The position numbers were made by a program, and so were the translations under genes. A DNA stretch of 64,000 bases from Stutzerimonas stutzeri (GTDB lineage Bacteria > Pseudomonadota > Gammaproteobacteria > Pseudomonadales > Pseudomonadaceae). The stretch is from assembly GCF_024448895.1 (NCBI RefSeq), contig NZ_JAMOIC010000001.1, forward strand, positions 62,001 through 126,000. The letters are read 5' to 3'. The notes under the pieces are model-generated. The model was not told where the DNA came from and searched no databases. It worked only from the letters and a program-made list of their open reading frames with translations. The stretch's first letter is position 1. The number at the start of each line of letters is the position of its first letter. Positions 39,469 through 52,863 of the stretch are shown here, piece after piece.

Positions 39469-40194
39469 CTACTCCTTCGGAGGATCGACAGGCAAGGTTG
39501 GCGTAAACACCATGACTTCAAGGACGTCCGAATGAAACTCGCGTCGATAGAGGATAAGTACCACCAGGGTGGTAACACCCATGAAGAACCACGGATGGAT
39601 GAACCAGGCAAGGGTCGCCATGCCGAAGTAGTAAGCGCGCAGTCCAAAATTGAACTGGTTGGCTGCCATGGAAATGACCCGAGCAGCGCGCTCGGAGAAG
39701 GACTTGCGCTCCTGATCGCTAACGTTCCGTTCCCCGGCCATGGGCGCGGAGGCAATCAGCACCGCCGCGAAGTTGTACTGCCGCATGCACCAGCTGAAGG
39801 TGAAGAATGCGTAGACGAAAACAACGCCCAACGCGAGCAGCTTGATCTCGGAAAGTCCCCGGCTGACCGGCTGCGCGAACGGCAGGTCTGCCAGCAGCGA
39901 AACTGCACGATCCGAAGCACCGAGCGCCGTGAGAATGCCGGCCAGAATAATCAGAGTGCTGGAGGCAAAAAAAGCAGCGTTGCGCTCCAGATTACCGATC
40001 ACATTGGCGTCAGCGATCCGGTTGTCACGCAGCAACATCCGCCGCATCCAATCCTGGCGGTAAAGGTGCAACACGCTGGCCAGGCAAGCTGTATCCCTTC
40101 CGCGCCAGCCGGCATATCGGGTGTATCCGACCCAGCACAGAATGAACCAGACAACGGCAATCAGGTGCGGTAGCAGATGACTCGGAATGAACAT
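39469..40194 (-). CDS. DUF599 family membrane protein
   Basis: A 241-residue protein with about four TM helices: residues 8-25, 72-92 (FASSTLIILAGILTALGAS), 116-135 (IKLLALGVVFVYAFFTFSW) and 190-215 (MATLAWFIHPWFFMGVTTLVVLI). The block NRIADANVIGNLERNAAFFASST is characteristic of DUF599. Function unknown. Confidence 0.85.
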   Translation of the reverse strand: MFIPSHLLPHLIAVVWFILCWVGYTRYAGWRGRDTACLASVLHLYRQDWMRRMLLRDNRIADANVIGNLERNAAFFASSTLIILAGILTALGASDRAVSLLADLPFAQPVSRGLSEIKLLALGVVFVYAFFTFSWCMRQYNFAAVLIASAPMAGERNVSDQERKSFSERAARVISMAANQFNFGLRAYYFGMATLAWFIHPWFFMGVTTLVVLILYRREFHSDVLEVMVFTPTLPVDPPKE

Positions 40195-40253
40195 GAAGCA
40201 CTCCTGAACACTGGCGCGTTTTTGTACGAGTTGGCTTCAGCCCATCGCGAACG

Positions 40254-41579
40254 TCAAGTGGCGCTCGTGGAACTGCGCGTGTGAGTAGCGCCTAGAATTC
40301 GATCGACGATCACTGCAATGAACAATGTAACCAGCACAGGCGCCAGCCAGCCCATGCTTTGTGCAGCCAGTGGAAGCGCTGTGAAAAAGCTGGGTACCCA
40401 GTCGGTCAGACCGGCAGCAGAGAGACCATCGGCGACGCCGAAAATCAGCGTTACCACCATCACCGGCACGAAAACGCGACCCGGCGATATCCAGCAGCGG
40501 TCAAGCAGGCTCAGAGCAACCAGCATGATTGCCAGAGGGTAGAGACCGACCAACACTGGCACCGACACACTGATGAGCTGGGTGAGCCCCTGATTTGCAA
40601 CCGCCAGGCTGAACAGCGTGAAGACGATCACTACCGTTCGATAGCTGACCGGAAGCAATCCACTGAAGAACTCACCACACGCAGTGGTAAGACCGACTGC
40701 GGTAGTAAGACATGCGAGAGTGATTACCACGGCGAGCAAAAGGCTGCCGGTGGTACCAAAGGTGTGCTGCACGTAGGTGGTCAGAATTTGCACACCATTT
40801 TGCGCCTCTCCGGCAATGCCCTGGCTGGTTGCGCCCAGGTAGAAAAGCGCCAGATAAACAAGCGAGAGACCCGCCGCCGCAATGGCACCCGCGATCATCG
40901 AATAGCGAGTAACCAGGGCCGGATCCGAAACACCGCGATCACGGATGGCGGTCGCGATGACGATGCCGAACACCAGCGCCCCAAGCGTATCCATGGTCAG
41001 ATAGCCTTCCAGAAAGCCCTTGAGCAATGGCCCGTTGCGGTAGCTGTCTGCGGTGGTGCCTATATCGCCTGCTGGAGCGAAGATCGCGGCACCACCCAAA
41101 ACCAGCAAGGCTGCCAAGAGCACGGGCGTAATGAATTTGCCGACTCGATCAACCAGCTGTCCCGGATTCACCACGAGAAACAGAGTCGCGATAAAAAACA
41201 GGACGGTGTAAACGAACAACGGTATGCCCGAGTTGCCCGTGAAAGGAGCAACGCCCATCTCGAACGAGACGACCGCAGTCCTGGGTGTTGCGAAGAGCGG
41301 GCCGATCGCCAGATAAACAGCCACGGCCAGTACCGTACCGGCACCACGCCCCAGTGGTGCGGTGAGTCGATCCATGCCGCCACCAACACGAGCCAGTGCC
41401 ACTACCGTTAACAACGGCAGTCCGACTCCCGTGAGCAGAAAGCCGGCCGCAGCGAACCAGATGGACTGCCCTGCCGCCATACCGGCGCTTGGTGGAAAGA
41501 TGATGTTTCCTGCGCCCAGAAAAAGCGCAAATGTCATGAATCCGAGGGCCAGCAGATCGAGGCCTTTCAATCTTGTCAT
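40254..41579 (-). CDS. brnQ: Branched-chain amino acid transport system II carrier BrnQ
   Basis: A 441-residue LIVCS-family symporter with 12 TM helices. The N-terminal signature FMTFALFLGAGNIIFPPSAG (about 15-35) and VGPLFATPRTAVVSFE-like block (IGPLFATPRTAVVSFEMG) are diagnostic. It takes up Leu, Ile and Val with Na+. Stand-alone gene; no attenuator recognised upstream. Confidence 0.94.
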   Translation of the reverse strand: MTRLKGLDLLALGFMTFALFLGAGNIIFPPSAGMAAGQSIWFAAAGFLLTGVGLPLLTVVALARVGGGMDRLTAPLGRGAGTVLAVAVYLAIGPLFATPRTAVVSFEMGVAPFTGNSGIPLFVYTVLFFIATLFLVVNPGQLVDRVGKFITPVLLAALLVLGGAAIFAPAGDIGTTADSYRNGPLLKGFLEGYLTMDTLGALVFGIVIATAIRDRGVSDPALVTRYSMIAGAIAAAGLSLVYLALFYLGATSQGIAGEAQNGVQILTTYVQHTFGTTGSLLLAVVITLACLTTAVGLTTACGEFFSGLLPVSYRTVVIVFTLFSLAVANQGLTQLISVSVPVLVGLYPLAIMLVALSLLDRCWISPGRVFVPVMVVTLIFGVADGLSAAGLTDWVPSFFTALPLAAQSMGWLAPVLVTLFIAVIVDRILGATHTRSSTSAT

Positions 41580-41779
41580 CGGTTTATCACCAGTGCAGGA
41601 GGGTTCCGGTACGACGAACGCACCTAGCTGTATTTCTGCAAACTGCCAAGAACATAGGTTCCGGCCAGTTGAGAAAAACCACGCACCTTAATGGAAATCG
41701 CGCGCTAGAGCGAGCGCGAGGGGACGATGCCAAAGGCGGGAAAGCATTTGCAGCCTTCCCGCTATGTAACGACCGCACA

Positions 41780-41812
41780 CAAAAATGCCAGTCAGGGAGC
41801 CTGACTGGCATC
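41780..41812 (-). terminator. Terminator of the sdh-suc supercluster
   Basis: A perfect 12-bp stem (ATGCCAGTCAGG and complement, loop GAG, 41785-41811) followed on the minus strand by a T-run, just after the sucD stop. Confidence 0.9.
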
Positions 41813-41832
41813 GTGGTGCAACGGCGGGCAGG

Positions 41833-42720
41833 TTAGCCCTGCTTGGGTGCCCAGCCAGTTACTTCGGCGAGAGCCTTGCCGATATCGGCCAATGAACGAA
41901 CGGTTTTCACACCGGCATCCTGGAGCGCAGCGAACTTCTCGTCAGCCGTGCCCTTACCACCGGAGATGATCGCGCCCGCGTGGCCCATACGCTTACCAGC
42001 CGGAGCGGTCACACCAGCGATATAGGAAACCACCGGCTTGGTGACATTGGCCTTGATGTAGGCGGCAGCCTCTTCTTCGGCTGAACCACCGATCTCACCG
42101 ATCATGACGATCGCTTCGGTCTGCGGATCCTCCTGGAACAGCTTGAGGATGTCGATGAAAGTCGATCCTGGGATCGGGTCCCCACCGATACCGACACAAG
42201 TGGACTGGCCGAAACCGGCATCAGTGGTCTGCTTGACGGCTTCATAGGTCAGTGTGCCTGAGCGGGACACGATACCAACCTTGCCAGGCATGTGGATGTG
42301 GCCAGGCTGAATACCGATCTTGCATTCGCCGGGAGTGATCACGCCAGGGCAGTTAGGGCCGATAAGGCGGACGCCCATCTCGTCACACTTGATCTTCACT
42401 TCCAGCATGTCCAGCGTCGGGATGCCTTCGGTGATGCAGACGATCAGCTTGATGCCACCGAATACCGCTTCCAGGATCGAATCCTTGCAGAATGGTGCCG
42501 GGACGTAGATCACCGAGGCATCAGCGCCAGTTGCTTCAACCGCTTCCTTGACCGTGTTGAACACGGGCAGACCAAGGTGAGTGGTGCCGCCTTTACCCGG
42601 GGTCACGCCACCGACCATCTTGGTGCCGTACTCGATGGCCTGTTCCGAGTGGAAAGTGCCTTGCGAGCCGGTGAAGCCCTGGCAGATGACCTTGGTGTCT
42701 TTATTGATCAGGACGCTCAT
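41833..42720 (-). CDS. sucD: Succinyl-CoA synthetase alpha subunit
   Basis: A 295-residue subunit. The N-terminal CoA-binding Rossmann domain has [19 protein letters not shown]. The active-site phosphohistidine is in [18 protein letters not shown] (about residue 247). With SucC it makes ATP/GTP from succinyl-CoA in the TCA cycle. The start overlaps the sucC stop by one base (TAATG); last gene before the cluster's terminator. Confidence 0.97.
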   Translation of the reverse strand: MSVLINKDTKVICQGFTGSQGTFHSEQAIEYGTKMVGGVTPGKGGTTHLGLPVFNTVKEAVEATGADASVIYVPAPFCKDSILEAVFGGIKLIVCITEGIPTLDMLEVKIKCDEMGVRLIGPNCPGVITPGECKIGIQPGHIHMPGKVGIVSRSGTLTYEAVKQTTDAGFGQSTCVGIGGDPIPGSTFIDILKLFQEDPQTEAIVMIGEIGGSAEEEAAAYIKANVTKPVVSYIAGVTAPAGKRMGHAGAIISGGKGTADEKFAALQDAGVKTVRSLADIGKALAEVTGWAPKQG

Positions 42721-43886
42721 TACTTGCCCTCCGCGGCTTTGACGACTTGAATGGCCGCATCGGTCAGGCTGGTCGCACCGATGATGTTCAGACCACTTTC
42801 ACCCAACATCTTGGCGCCGAGTTCTGCGTTGTTGCCTTCGAGGCGAACGACTACCGGGACCTTCACGCCCACTTCCTTCACAGCGCCGATGATGCCCTCG
42901 GCAATCATGTCGCAACGAACGATGCCGCCGAAGATATTGACCAGAACGGCTGCCACGTTTTCATCCGAGAGGATGATCTTGAAGGCTTCGGTCACACGTT
43001 CTTCAGTCGCACCACCGCCAACATCCAGGAAGTTCGCTGGCTTGCCGCCGTGCAGATTGACGATGTCCATCGTACCCATCGCCAGACCTGCACCATTCAC
43101 CATGCAACCGATGTTTCCGTCGAGTGCCACGTAGTTGAGTTCCCACTTGGCAGCATGCGCCTCGCGAGGATCGTCCTGAGATGGATCCTGCATCCCGCGC
43201 AGCTTGGGCTGGCGATAGATGGCATTGCTGTCGATGTTCAGCTTGGCATCCAGGCAATGCAGATTGCCGTCCTTCTTGATGACCAGCGGGTTGACTTCAA
43301 GCAGGGCGAGATCGTAATCCACGAACAGCTTCGCCAGACCGACGAAGATATGTACGAATTGCTTTACCTGATCGCCCTTCAGGCCAAGCTTGAAGGCAAG
43401 CTCACGGCCCTGGAACGGCTGAGCACCGACTAGAGGATCGATGGTCGCTTTGAGGATCTTTTCTGGCGTGTCGTGAGCGACCTTCTCGATGTCTACGCCA
43501 CCTTCGGTGGACGCCATGAACACCACGCGGCGGGTCGCGCGATCAACCACCGCGCCGAGGTAAAGCTCTTTCTCGATGTCTGTGCAGGCTTCGACGAGAA
43601 TCCGGCTGACAGGCTGGCCGTTGGCGTCGGTCTGGTAGGTCACCAAACGCTTGTCCAGCCACTGTTCAGCGAATGCGCGGGCTTCATCTTTGCTGCGTAC
43701 CAGCTTGACGCCACCGGCCTTGCCGCGACCGCCGGCATGTACCTGAGCCTTAACAACCCACTCGGTGCCACCGATTCTGTCGCATGCTTCTGCCGCTTCT
43801 TTAGGGCTATCAACCGCATAGCCTTTGGAAACCGGCAATCCGTATTCGGCAAACAGTTGCTTACCCTGATATTCGTGAAGATTCAT
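42720..43886 (-). CDS. sucC: Succinyl-CoA synthetase beta subunit
   Basis: A 388-residue subunit: N-terminal ATP-grasp domain ([39 protein letters not shown]) and C-terminal CoA-ligase domain with [20 protein letters not shown] and [16 protein letters not shown]. Partner of SucD. The 176-bp gap between lpdG and sucC contains a GC-rich inverted repeat (about 44010-44052) that could be a processing site. Confidence 0.97.
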   Translation of the reverse strand: MNLHEYQGKQLFAEYGLPVSKGYAVDSPKEAAEACDRIGGTEWVVKAQVHAGGRGKAGGVKLVRSKDEARAFAEQWLDKRLVTYQTDANGQPVSRILVEACTDIEKELYLGAVVDRATRRVVFMASTEGGVDIEKVAHDTPEKILKATIDPLVGAQPFQGRELAFKLGLKGDQVKQFVHIFVGLAKLFVDYDLALLEVNPLVIKKDGNLHCLDAKLNIDSNAIYRQPKLRGMQDPSQDDPREAHAAKWELNYVALDGNIGCMVNGAGLAMGTMDIVNLHGGKPANFLDVGGGATEERVTEAFKIILSDENVAAVLVNIFGGIVRCDMIAEGIIGAVKEVGVKVPVVVRLEGNNAELGAKMLGESGLNIIGATSLTDAAIQVVKAAEGK

Positions 43887-44062
43887 CTTAGCTACCGTTC
43901 GGTTTGATGTGCATCAGACGCCGCGACTCGCGACGTCACCTCAAGTCGCTGAAAACTATCGAAAATACCTTTCAGAGACCTGTCATACCTTGCAGGAAGG
44001 TATTCGGCGGCCTGCGCAGCCCTGATGAGAGCCAGGCGCAGGCGCCGCTTGCTACAGCGCTA

Positions 44063-45520
<1,458 letters not shown>

Positions 45521-45592
45521 CTAAAAAATCAAAGGCCACAGACAGCAGGCCCGGCGATTGCCTAGCCTGCCAACTGCAGCCCGTGACGCTTG

Positions 45593-46819
45593 TTAGATGT
45601 CCAGCAACAGACGAGCCGGATCTTCCAGCAGGTTCTTGATGGTCACCAGGAAGCTGACTGCTTCCTTACCATCGATCAAGCGGTGGTCGTAGGACAACGC
45701 GAGGTACATCATCGGACGGATGACAACCTGACCATTCACCGCCATCGGACGCTGCAGGATGTTGTGCATGCCAAGAATGGCAGCTTGCGGCGGATTGACG
45801 ATCGGAGTCGACATCATCGAACCGAACGTACCGCCGTTGGTGATGGTGAACGTGCCGCCAGTCATCTCATCGATAGACAGCTTGCCGTCGCGGGCCTTCT
45901 TGCCGAAGGTTGCGATACCATTTTCGACTTCTGCCAGGCTCATGAGCTCGGCATTGCGCAGCACAGGTACAACCAAACCACGATCACTGGAAACGGCTAC
46001 ACCGATGTCCTGATAACCGTGGTAAACGATGTCAGTGCCATCGATCGAGGCATTGACTGCCGGGAAGCGCTTAAGCGCTTCGACAGCAGCCTTGACGAAG
46101 AAGGACATGAAGCCCAGACGCACGCCATTGTGAGTCTTCTCGAACAGATCCTTGTACTTCGAACGCAGGGCCATGACTTCGGTCATGTCCACTTCGTTGA
46201 AGGTAGTCAGCATCGCCATACTCGACTGCGCTTCAACCAGACGCTCAGCAACCTTGGCGCGCAGGCGAGTCATTGGAACGCGCTTCTCAGTGCGATCACC
46301 GGCAGCAGATACAGGGGCAGCTGCAGCGCTGGAGGCCGGCTTGGAAGCAGCCGGGGCAGACTTCTTGGCTTCGATGGCAGCGACCAGATCTTCCTTGGTC
46401 ACACGGCCGTCTTTACCAGTGCCTTTGACGCTGTTCGGGTCGATGCCATTCTCTTCGGCGAGCTTGCGAGCGGCCGGAGCAAGAATCGCATCGTCTCCGC
46501 CAGCGGCCGGAGCTGAAGCAGTTGCCGGCGCCGCGGACTGAGCCGGAGCCGCTGCTGGCGTTGGCGAGGAAGAAGCCGTAGCACCTGCGTCCAGCTTGCC
46601 CAGCAGCTCACCACTGAGCACCGTGTCACCTTCGTTCTTGACGATCTCGGTCAGTACACCGTCGGCCTCGGCCAGTACTTCCATCACGACCTTGTCGGTT
46701 TCGATGTCAACAATCAGCTCATCGCGCTTGACTGCATCGCCTGGCTGCTTGTGCCAGGTGGCAACGGTGCCGTCAGCAACCGATTCCGGAAATTGGGGGG
46801 CTTTGATCTCGATAGCCAT
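45593..46819 (-). CDS. sucB: 2-oxoglutarate dehydrogenase E2 (dihydrolipoyl succinyltransferase)
   Basis: A 408-residue protein in three parts. One lipoyl domain ([17 protein letters not shown], lipoyl-Lys about residue 43). A peripheral-subunit-binding domain ([16 protein letters not shown]), joined by Ala/Pro-rich linkers (about 80-110 and 160-180). A catalytic domain with His-Asp motif [15 protein letters not shown]. It transfers succinyl groups to CoA and forms the 24-mer core. Confidence 0.97.
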   Translation of the reverse strand: MAIEIKAPQFPESVADGTVATWHKQPGDAVKRDELIVDIETDKVVMEVLAEADGVLTEIVKNEGDTVLSGELLGKLDAGATASSSPTPAAAPAQSAAPATASAPAAGGDDAILAPAARKLAEENGIDPNSVKGTGKDGRVTKEDLVAAIEAKKSAPAASKPASSAAAAPVSAAGDRTEKRVPMTRLRAKVAERLVEAQSSMAMLTTFNEVDMTEVMALRSKYKDLFEKTHNGVRLGFMSFFVKAAVEALKRFPAVNASIDGTDIVYHGYQDIGVAVSSDRGLVVPVLRNAELMSLAEVENGIATFGKKARDGKLSIDEMTGGTFTITNGGTFGSMMSTPIVNPPQAAILGMHNILQRPMAVNGQVVIRPMMYLALSYDHRLIDGKEAVSFLVTIKNLLEDPARLLLDI

Positions 46820-46887
46820 TAGCTGGAGTCCTATTGATTCGTGTTTTACACCGAGGCCGCGGTGATCGCGGCCTCTTGCAAGAATGA

Positions 46888-49719
46888 TTAAATGGTGAAG
46901 GCGTCCTGCAGCAGTTTTTCCTGCTGTTCGGCGTGCATGGAGGCGTAACCAACAGCTGGCGCAGCAGAGGCTTCACGACCCGCGTATTGCAGGAACAGCT
47001 CCTTCTTGTGCGCAACAGCAACGCGACGCATGTGATGCTGACTGCAGTACCAGGCTCCCTGGTTCATCGGCTCTTCCTGACACCAAACGATACTCTTGAG
47101 GTTCTGGTAGGGCGCGAGAACTTCTGCAAGATCGTCTTCCGGGAACGGGTACAGCTGTTCCAGCCGAACGATTGCAATATCTTCACGACCTTCGTTGCGG
47201 CGCTTGTCCAGCAGATCGTAATAAACCTTGCCGCTACACATGATCACGCGTTCGACCTTGCTCGGCTCGATCTGATCAATTTCTGGAATCACGGTCAGGA
47301 AAGAACCCTGAGTCAGTTCCTCGAGCGTGGACGTAGCCAGCTTGTGGCGCAACAACGACTTTGGCGTCAGGGCTACCAATGGCTTACGCAGCGGGCGAAT
47401 CGCCTGCCGACGGAGCATGTGATAGACCTGAGCGGGCGTGGTGGGTACGCAGACCTGAATGTTGTGCTCGGCACACAATTGCAGGTAGCGCTCAAGACGC
47501 GCTGACGAGTGCTCTGGACCCTGCCCTTCATAACCATGCGGCAACAGCATCGTCAGACCACATAGACGGCCCCACTTATGCTCGCCACTGGTGATGAACT
47601 GGTCGATAACAACCTGAGCACCGTTGGCAAAGTCGCCGAACTGGGCTTCCCAGACGACCAGCGCATTCGGCATCGTCGTGGCATAGCCATATTCGAACGC
47701 CAGCACCGCTTCTTCAGATAGGAAGGAGTCGTAGAGATCGAAACGTGGTTGCCCTTCATACAGGTGCTGCAACGGGATATAGGGGCTTCCGTCCTTCTGG
47801 TTGTGCAGCGCAGCGTGGCGGTGCGAGAAAGTACCTCGACCGACATCCTGACCACTGATACGTACCGGATGACCTTCGAACAACAGGGTTGCGTAGGCCA
47901 GGGTTTCCGCGTAACCCCAGTTGATGGCAAGCGCCCCGGCGCCCATCTTCTGACGGTCCTCTAGAATCTTGGCGACCTGACGCTGAACGACGAAGCCTTC
48001 TGGAACAACCAACATCTTGTTGGACAGTTCCTGCAGCGCCTTGAGTTCAAAGCGCGTGTCGTAACGAGCTGTCCAGGCGTGCCCCAGGTAAGGGCGCCAG
48101 TCAACAAATAGCTCTTTATTAGGCTCTTTGACCAGGCTTTTAACGACGTGCAGACCATTGTCCAAGGCCGTTCGGTACTCATCGACCTTGGCCTGAACGC
48201 TGTCGTTGTCCAGCACGCTGGATTGAGTTAGAGCGTCTGCGTAGAGCTCGCGAGTCGTGCGCTGCTTGGCGATCTTCTGATACATCAACGGCTGAGTGCC
48301 GCTTGGCTCGTCCGCCTCGTTATGACCACGACGGCGGTAGCAAATCAGGTCGATCACGATGTCGCGCTTGAACTGCATGCGGTAATCGACGGCCAGCTGG
48401 GTAACGAAAAGAACTGCTTCAGGATCGTCCGCGTTCACGTGGAAGATCGGCGCCTGAATCATTTTCGCAACGTCGGTTGCGTACTCGGTAGAGCGCGCAT
48501 CTTCCTGCTTGTTGGTAGTGAAGCCGACCTGGTTGTTGATCACGACCCGGATAGTGCCGCCTGTGCGATAGGCACGGGTCTGGGACATCTGGAACGTTTC
48601 CATGACCACACCCTGACCCGCTACAGCCGCATCACCGTGAATGGTGACAGGCAGTACCTTGTCGCCGACAGCATCGGAGCGGCGATCCTGACGAGCCCGA
48701 ACTGAACCTTCAACAACAGGGGAAACGATCTCGAGGTGAGACGGGTTGAACGCCATCGCCAGGTGAATCTCGCCGCCTGGGGTCATGACGTTCGAGGAAA
48801 AGCCCTGGTGATATTTCACGTCACCTGAACTTAGCCCTTCGACCTTCTTACCTTCGAACTCGTCGAAAAGATCACGTGGGTTCTTGCCGAAGGTATTGAC
48901 CAGAACGTTCAGACGGCCACGGTGGGCCATACCAATCACGATTTCCTTGGTGCCGTAAGAGCCAGAGCGCTGAATGATCTCGTCTAGCAACGGAATCAGG
49001 CTCTCGCCGCCCTCAAGTCCAAAGCGCTTGGTACCAGGGTATTTAGTGCCCAGGTACTTCTCGAGGCCTTCTGCTGCAGTAAGCCGCTCCAATAGGTGGC
49101 TTTTGATTTCCGGAGAAAATGCAGGACGCCCACGAACACTTTCCAGACGCTGGATGAACCAGTTGCGCTGATCCGAATCCACGATGTGCGTGAATTCCGC
49201 CCCAATGGTGCGGCAGTAAGTCTCTTGCAGTGCGTCGTGGATCTCTCGCAACGTAGCCTGATCTTTGCCCATGGCGAGGTCGCCCGTACGGAAAACCGTA
49301 TCGAGGTCCGCATTGGTCAAGCCATAGTTGTTGATCGAGAGATCAGCAGGCGCTGGTCGCTGCTGCAACCCCAGGGGATCGAGCTGAGCGGCTTGATGCC
49401 CCCTCATCCGATACGCTTGGATCAGACGTAGCACTTCGACCTGCTTCTTCTCATGCTCGCTACTGACACTACCTGCGGAAACAGGCTGAGCACGGCGCTG
49501 ATTTTTCGCCAGCAACACGAAGTGATCGCGGATCGTCGAATGCGAAACATCGGCCGCAGAACTGCCACTGACGGGCAGCTTCTGGAAGTAGGTGCGCCAC
49601 TCTTCGGGCACAGCGTTGGGATCGTGCAGGTAGAGCTCATAGAGCTCTTCCACATAGGCAGCGTTACCACCGGATAGGTGGGCACTGTCCCACATGCGCT
49701 GCATTACGCTTTCTTGCAT
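46888..49719 (-). CDS. sucA: 2-oxoglutarate dehydrogenase E1
   Basis: A 943-residue thiamine diphosphate enzyme: N-terminal segment [54 protein letters not shown]/Mg motif [15 protein letters not shown]-like ([18 protein letters not shown]) and NNQVGFTT, and transketolase-type C-terminal half ([16 protein letters not shown]). It decarboxylates 2-oxoglutarate. The distance to sucB is 68 bp. First of the suc genes, 284 bp downstream of sdhB. Confidence 0.97.
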   Translation of the reverse strand: MQESVMQRMWDSAHLSGGNAAYVEELYELYLHDPNAVPEEWRTYFQKLPVSGSSAADVSHSTIRDHFVLLAKNQRRAQPVSAGSVSSEHEKKQVEVLRLIQAYRMRGHQAAQLDPLGLQQRPAPADLSINNYGLTNADLDTVFRTGDLAMGKDQATLREIHDALQETYCRTIGAEFTHIVDSDQRNWFIQRLESVRGRPAFSPEIKSHLLERLTAAEGLEKYLGTKYPGTKRFGLEGGESLIPLLDEIIQRSGSYGTKEIVIGMAHRGRLNVLVNTFGKNPRDLFDEFEGKKVEGLSSGDVKYHQGFSSNVMTPGGEIHLAMAFNPSHLEIVSPVVEGSVRARQDRRSDAVGDKVLPVTIHGDAAVAGQGVVMETFQMSQTRAYRTGGTIRVVINNQVGFTTNKQEDARSTEYATDVAKMIQAPIFHVNADDPEAVLFVTQLAVDYRMQFKRDIVIDLICYRRRGHNEADEPSGTQPLMYQKIAKQRTTRELYADALTQSSVLDNDSVQAKVDEYRTALDNGLHVVKSLVKEPNKELFVDWRPYLGHAWTARYDTRFELKALQELSNKMLVVPEGFVVQRQVAKILEDRQKMGAGALAINWGYAETLAYATLLFEGHPVRISGQDVGRGTFSHRHAALHNQKDGSPYIPLQHLYEGQPRFDLYDSFLSEEAVLAFEYGYATTMPNALVVWEAQFGDFANGAQVVIDQFITSGEHKWGRLCGLTMLLPHGYEGQGPEHSSARLERYLQLCAEHNIQVCVPTTPAQVYHMLRRQAIRPLRKPLVALTPKSLLRHKLATSTLEELTQGSFLTVIPEIDQIEPSKVERVIMCSGKVYYDLLDKRRNEGREDIAIVRLEQLYPFPEDDLAEVLAPYQNLKSIVWCQEEPMNQGAWYCSQHHMRRVAVAHKKELFLQYAGREASAAPAVGYASMHAEQQEKLLQDAFTI

Positions 49720-49916
49720 GTCTGGTCACCTTCGATAAGGAGACACCACCAGCGTGGAGACCGCAGCATGACTTCCCAAGTTCTGAAGCAGCGACCCAGG
49801 TAAAGCCACTACGGACCGCGCAGATAGTTTCCGAGAACCACCCCGGATGCTCCTGCTGGTCTTCAAAATTTCAGAGTGAATCCAAGCCTTGTAAGCCGGG
49901 ATTCCTACTAAGACTA

Positions 49917-49942
49917 CGGCGCCGAGTAAAACTCCGGCGCCG
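49917..49942 (-). other. Strong hairpin between sdhB and sucA
   Basis: GGCGCCGAGT pairs with ACT(C)CGGCGCC (one bulged C) in the 284-bp gap between sdhB and sucA. On the minus strand its loop carries TTTT but no T-run follows. It may be a partial terminator or mRNA-processing site separating the sdh and suc transcripts. Confidence 0.45.
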
Positions 49943-50003
49943 CAGGTGTCGCGGTAAAACTTAAACGGGCCACGGTCAATCGACCGCAGCACCTAATGGC
50001 ACG

Positions 50004-50708
50004 TCAGGTTGCGCTCTGTAGCAACATGTTCCGCACATGACCAATCGCTTTGGTCGGGTTCAACCCCTTCGGGCAAACACTTACGCAGTTCATGATGCCC
50101 CGGCAGCGAAACACGCTGAATGGGTCATCGAGTGCAGACAGACGGTTCTCAGTTTCTGTATCGCGGCTATCGGCCAGGAAACGGTAGGCCTGAAGCAACG
50201 CAGCAGGACCAAGAAACTTGTCTGGGTTCCACCAGAACGACGGGCAGCTGGTCGAGCAGCAGGCGCACAGGATGCACTCATAAAGACCGTCGAGCTTTTC
50301 CCGATCTTCCGGACTTTGCAGACGTTCGATCGCCGGAGCCGGCGTATCGTTCATGAGATATGGGCGAACCTTCTCGTACTGCTTGTAGAAGATGCTCATA
50401 TCGACGGCCAAGTCACGGATAACTGGCAATCCAGGCAGCGGGCGAACCACGAGCTTGTTTCCAGTTACTACCGATGACAACGGCGTGATGCAAGCTAGCC
50501 CGTTCTTTCCATTCAGATTCATGCCATCGGAGCCGCAGACTCCCTCACGGCAAGAGCGTCGGTAGGAAAAGCCCTCGTCCTGCTCTTTGATCAGGGCCAG
50601 TACGTCCAGCACCATCAGATCTTTCCCGTCGGTGTTGACCTGGAAATCCTGCATGTAGGGCTTTTCGTCTTTATCCGGGTTGTAGCGATAAACACTCACT
50701 TGCAACAT
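50004..50708 (-). CDS. sdhB: Succinate dehydrogenase iron-sulfur subunit
   Basis: A 234-residue protein holding three clusters: [2Fe-2S] in SCREGVCGSDGMNLNGKNG with a downstream Cys, [4Fe-4S] in CILCACCSTSCPSFWW, and [3Fe-4S] in CRGIMNCVSVCPKGLNP. It relays electrons from SdhA FAD to ubiquinone at the inner membrane. Ten bp after sdhA. Confidence 0.97.
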   Translation of the reverse strand: MLQVSVYRYNPDKDEKPYMQDFQVNTDGKDLMVLDVLALIKEQDEGFSYRRSCREGVCGSDGMNLNGKNGLACITPLSSVVTGNKLVVRPLPGLPVIRDLAVDMSIFYKQYEKVRPYLMNDTPAPAIERLQSPEDREKLDGLYECILCACCSTSCPSFWWNPDKFLGPAALLQAYRFLADSRDTETENRLSALDDPFSVFRCRGIMNCVSVCPKGLNPTKAIGHVRNMLLQSAT

Positions 50709-50718
50709 AACGGCGACC

Positions 50719-52491
50719 TCAGTAAGTCCGGACCTTGGGTTCGAAAGTCGGTACTGTCTTCGGAGAGAAGTTCACGGCACGCTTGGCAACGCGCTTCTCG
50801 CCTGGGAAATACAGGGTGTGGCACAGCCAGTTTTCATCGTCGCGCTCCTCGAAGTCTTCACGAGCATGCGCGCCACGGGACTCTTTACGATTTTCGGCAG
50901 CGATCGCAGTAGCTTCGGCCACCTCAAGTAGGTTCTGGAGTTCCAACGCCTCGATCCGAGCCGTATTGAACGCCTGACTCTTGTCCGAGATATTGACGTT
51001 CGCAATGCGCTGACGCAAATCAGCAAGCTGAGCAATACCTTTCTGCATGTATTCGCCGGTACGGAATACACCGAAGTAGTTCTGCATGCAGCTTTGCAGC
51101 TCTTTACGCAACGTTGCCACGTCTTCACCAGACGTACGCTCGTTGAGGCTAGCCAGTCGGCCAAGGGCCACATCCAGGTCGGTCTCGGTCGCACCGCGAT
51201 GCTCGATACCTTCCTTCAGCGCTTTCTCCAGGTGCAGACCTGCAGCGCGACCGAATACGACAAGGTCAAGCAGCGAGTTCCCACCGAGACGGTTGGCACC
51301 ATGCACCGAAACGCATGCCACTTCGCCAACGGCAAACAGCCCCTCGATGATCTTGTCGTTACCGTTCGCATCCTGGGTCATCGCCTGACCGTGAATGTTG
51401 GTAGCAACCCCGCCCATCATGTAGTGGCAGGTTGGAACAACAGGAACTGGAGCAGTAACAGGGTCAACGTGCGCAAAGGTTTTCGACAACTCGCAGATAC
51501 CTGGCAGGCGGCTATGCAGCACTTCCTCGCCAAGGTGATCGAGCTTCAACATCACGTGATCACCATCCGGGCCGCAACCGTTGCCGGCCAGGATTTCCTT
51601 GACCATCGAACGTGCAACCACGTCGCGACCCGCAAGATCTTTAGCATTCGGTGCGTAGCGTTCCATGAAACGCTCACCGTGCTTGTTGATCAGATAACCG
51701 CCTTCACCACGGCAACCTTCGGTCACGAGAACACCAGCGCCTGCAATACCAGTCGGGTGGAACTGCCACATCTCGATGTCCTGCACCGGCACACCGGCAC
51801 GAAGTGCCATGCCGATACCATCACCGGTATTGATCAGCGCGTTAGTCGTCGACGCATAGATACGGCCGGCACCACCTGTTGCAAGCACAACGGCTTTGGA
51901 GCGGATATAGACAGTTTCGCCATTCTCAATGCAGATGGCGATGATGCCAACGATGACGCCATCCTGGTTCTTCACCAGATCCACACCGTACCACTCATTG
52001 AGGAAAGAGGTACCAGCCTTCAGGTTGGCCTGATATAGCGTGTGCAGCAACGCATGACCGGTACGGTCAGCAGCAGCACAGGTACGAGCAGCCTGACCGC
52101 CCTTACCGTAATCCTTGGACTGACCACCAAACGGGCGCTGATAGATGCGACCCTGCTCGGTCCTCGAAAATGGCAGCCCCATGTGCTCTAGCTCGAAAAC
52201 TGCCTCTGGTCCCACGGAGCACATGTACTCGATGGCATCTTGGTCACCAATGTAGTCAGACCCCTTTACGGTGTCATACATGTGCCAGCGCCAATCGTCA
52301 TTCGGGTCCGCCGAAGCAATAGCGCAGGTAATACCACCCTGAGCAGATACCGTATGCGAGCGAGTCGGGAAAACCTTGGTCACTACCGCAGTTTTGTGAC
52401 CACCCTGGGCCAACTGCAGTGCAGCGCGCATACCTGCGCCGCCGCCACCGATGATGATGGCGTCATAAGAAAGAGTACGAATGCTAGCCAT
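50719..52491 (-). CDS. sdhA: Succinate dehydrogenase flavoprotein subunit
   Basis: A 590-residue flavoprotein: FAD motif [19 protein letters not shown], covalent-FAD His in [13 protein letters not shown], active-site region [19 protein letters not shown], and [20 protein letters not shown]. It oxidises succinate to fumarate. Three bp after sdhD. Confidence 0.97.
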   Translation of the reverse strand: MASIRTLSYDAIIIGGGGAGMRAALQLAQGGHKTAVVTKVFPTRSHTVSAQGGITCAIASADPNDDWRWHMYDTVKGSDYIGDQDAIEYMCSVGPEAVFELEHMGLPFSRTEQGRIYQRPFGGQSKDYGKGGQAARTCAAADRTGHALLHTLYQANLKAGTSFLNEWYGVDLVKNQDGVIVGIIAICIENGETVYIRSKAVVLATGGAGRIYASTTNALINTGDGIGMALRAGVPVQDIEMWQFHPTGIAGAGVLVTEGCRGEGGYLINKHGERFMERYAPNAKDLAGRDVVARSMVKEILAGNGCGPDGDHVMLKLDHLGEEVLHSRLPGICELSKTFAHVDPVTAPVPVVPTCHYMMGGVATNIHGQAMTQDANGNDKIIEGLFAVGEVACVSVHGANRLGGNSLLDLVVFGRAAGLHLEKALKEGIEHRGATETDLDVALGRLASLNERTSGEDVATLRKELQSCMQNYFGVFRTGEYMQKGIAQLADLRQRIANVNISDKSQAFNTARIEALELQNLLEVAEATAIAAENRKESRGAHAREDFEERDDENWLCHTLYFPGEKRVAKRAVNFSPKTVPTFEPKVRTY

Positions 52492-52494
52492 GGA

Positions 52495-52863
52495 TCAGAT
52501 ACCCCAAAGAATCTGCACGCCCCAGACAAAGAATGTGAACATGGCGATGCCACACACTGCCTGGAACAAAAAACGCACGCTGGTCGCCCACTTACCAATG
52601 GCCATATTGGTCAGGTAGTCAGTGGAAATTGTCCACATACCAACCCATGCATGGACACTAAGCGCAACGAGCGCCAGCAGGCTGAAGATGCGCATCCAGT
52701 TAGTCGAGAACAGCCCGTGCCACTGAGCGTAATCAAGCCCCGGGTTGACGATCAGGTATCCGATCAGGAAGAGAAAATAAGCCGCAAGAACCACGGCCGA
52801 AACACGCTGCGCCATCCAGTCATAGAGACCCGAACGAGAAAAGTTCGTGACGTTGGTTACCAT
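52495..52863 (-). CDS. sdhD: Succinate dehydrogenase membrane anchor subunit SdhD
   Basis: A 122-residue protein with three TM helices. The start MVTNVTNFSRSGLYDWMAQRV has the conserved Ser/Arg quinone region. The heme-ligand-type His is in LVALSVHAWVGMW. The ATG at 52863 is seven bases after GGGAG, whereas the ATG at 52869 is too close to that site. It overlaps sdhC by seven bases. Confidence 0.93.
   Translation of the reverse strand: MVTNVTNFSRSGLYDWMAQRVSAVVLAAYFLFLIGYLIVNPGLDYAQWHGLFSTNWMRIFSLLALVALSVHAWVGMWTISTDYLTNMAIGKWATSVRFLFQAVCGIAMFTFFVWGVQILWGI

Noticed and set aside
40359-41411. Long plus-strand frame opposite brnQ
   Set aside because: Antisense shadow of brnQ, with the Gln/Arg-rich composition of a reversed membrane protein gene.
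51094-52038. Long plus-strand frame opposite sdhA
   Set aside because: Antisense shadow of a confidently identified essential metabolic gene.
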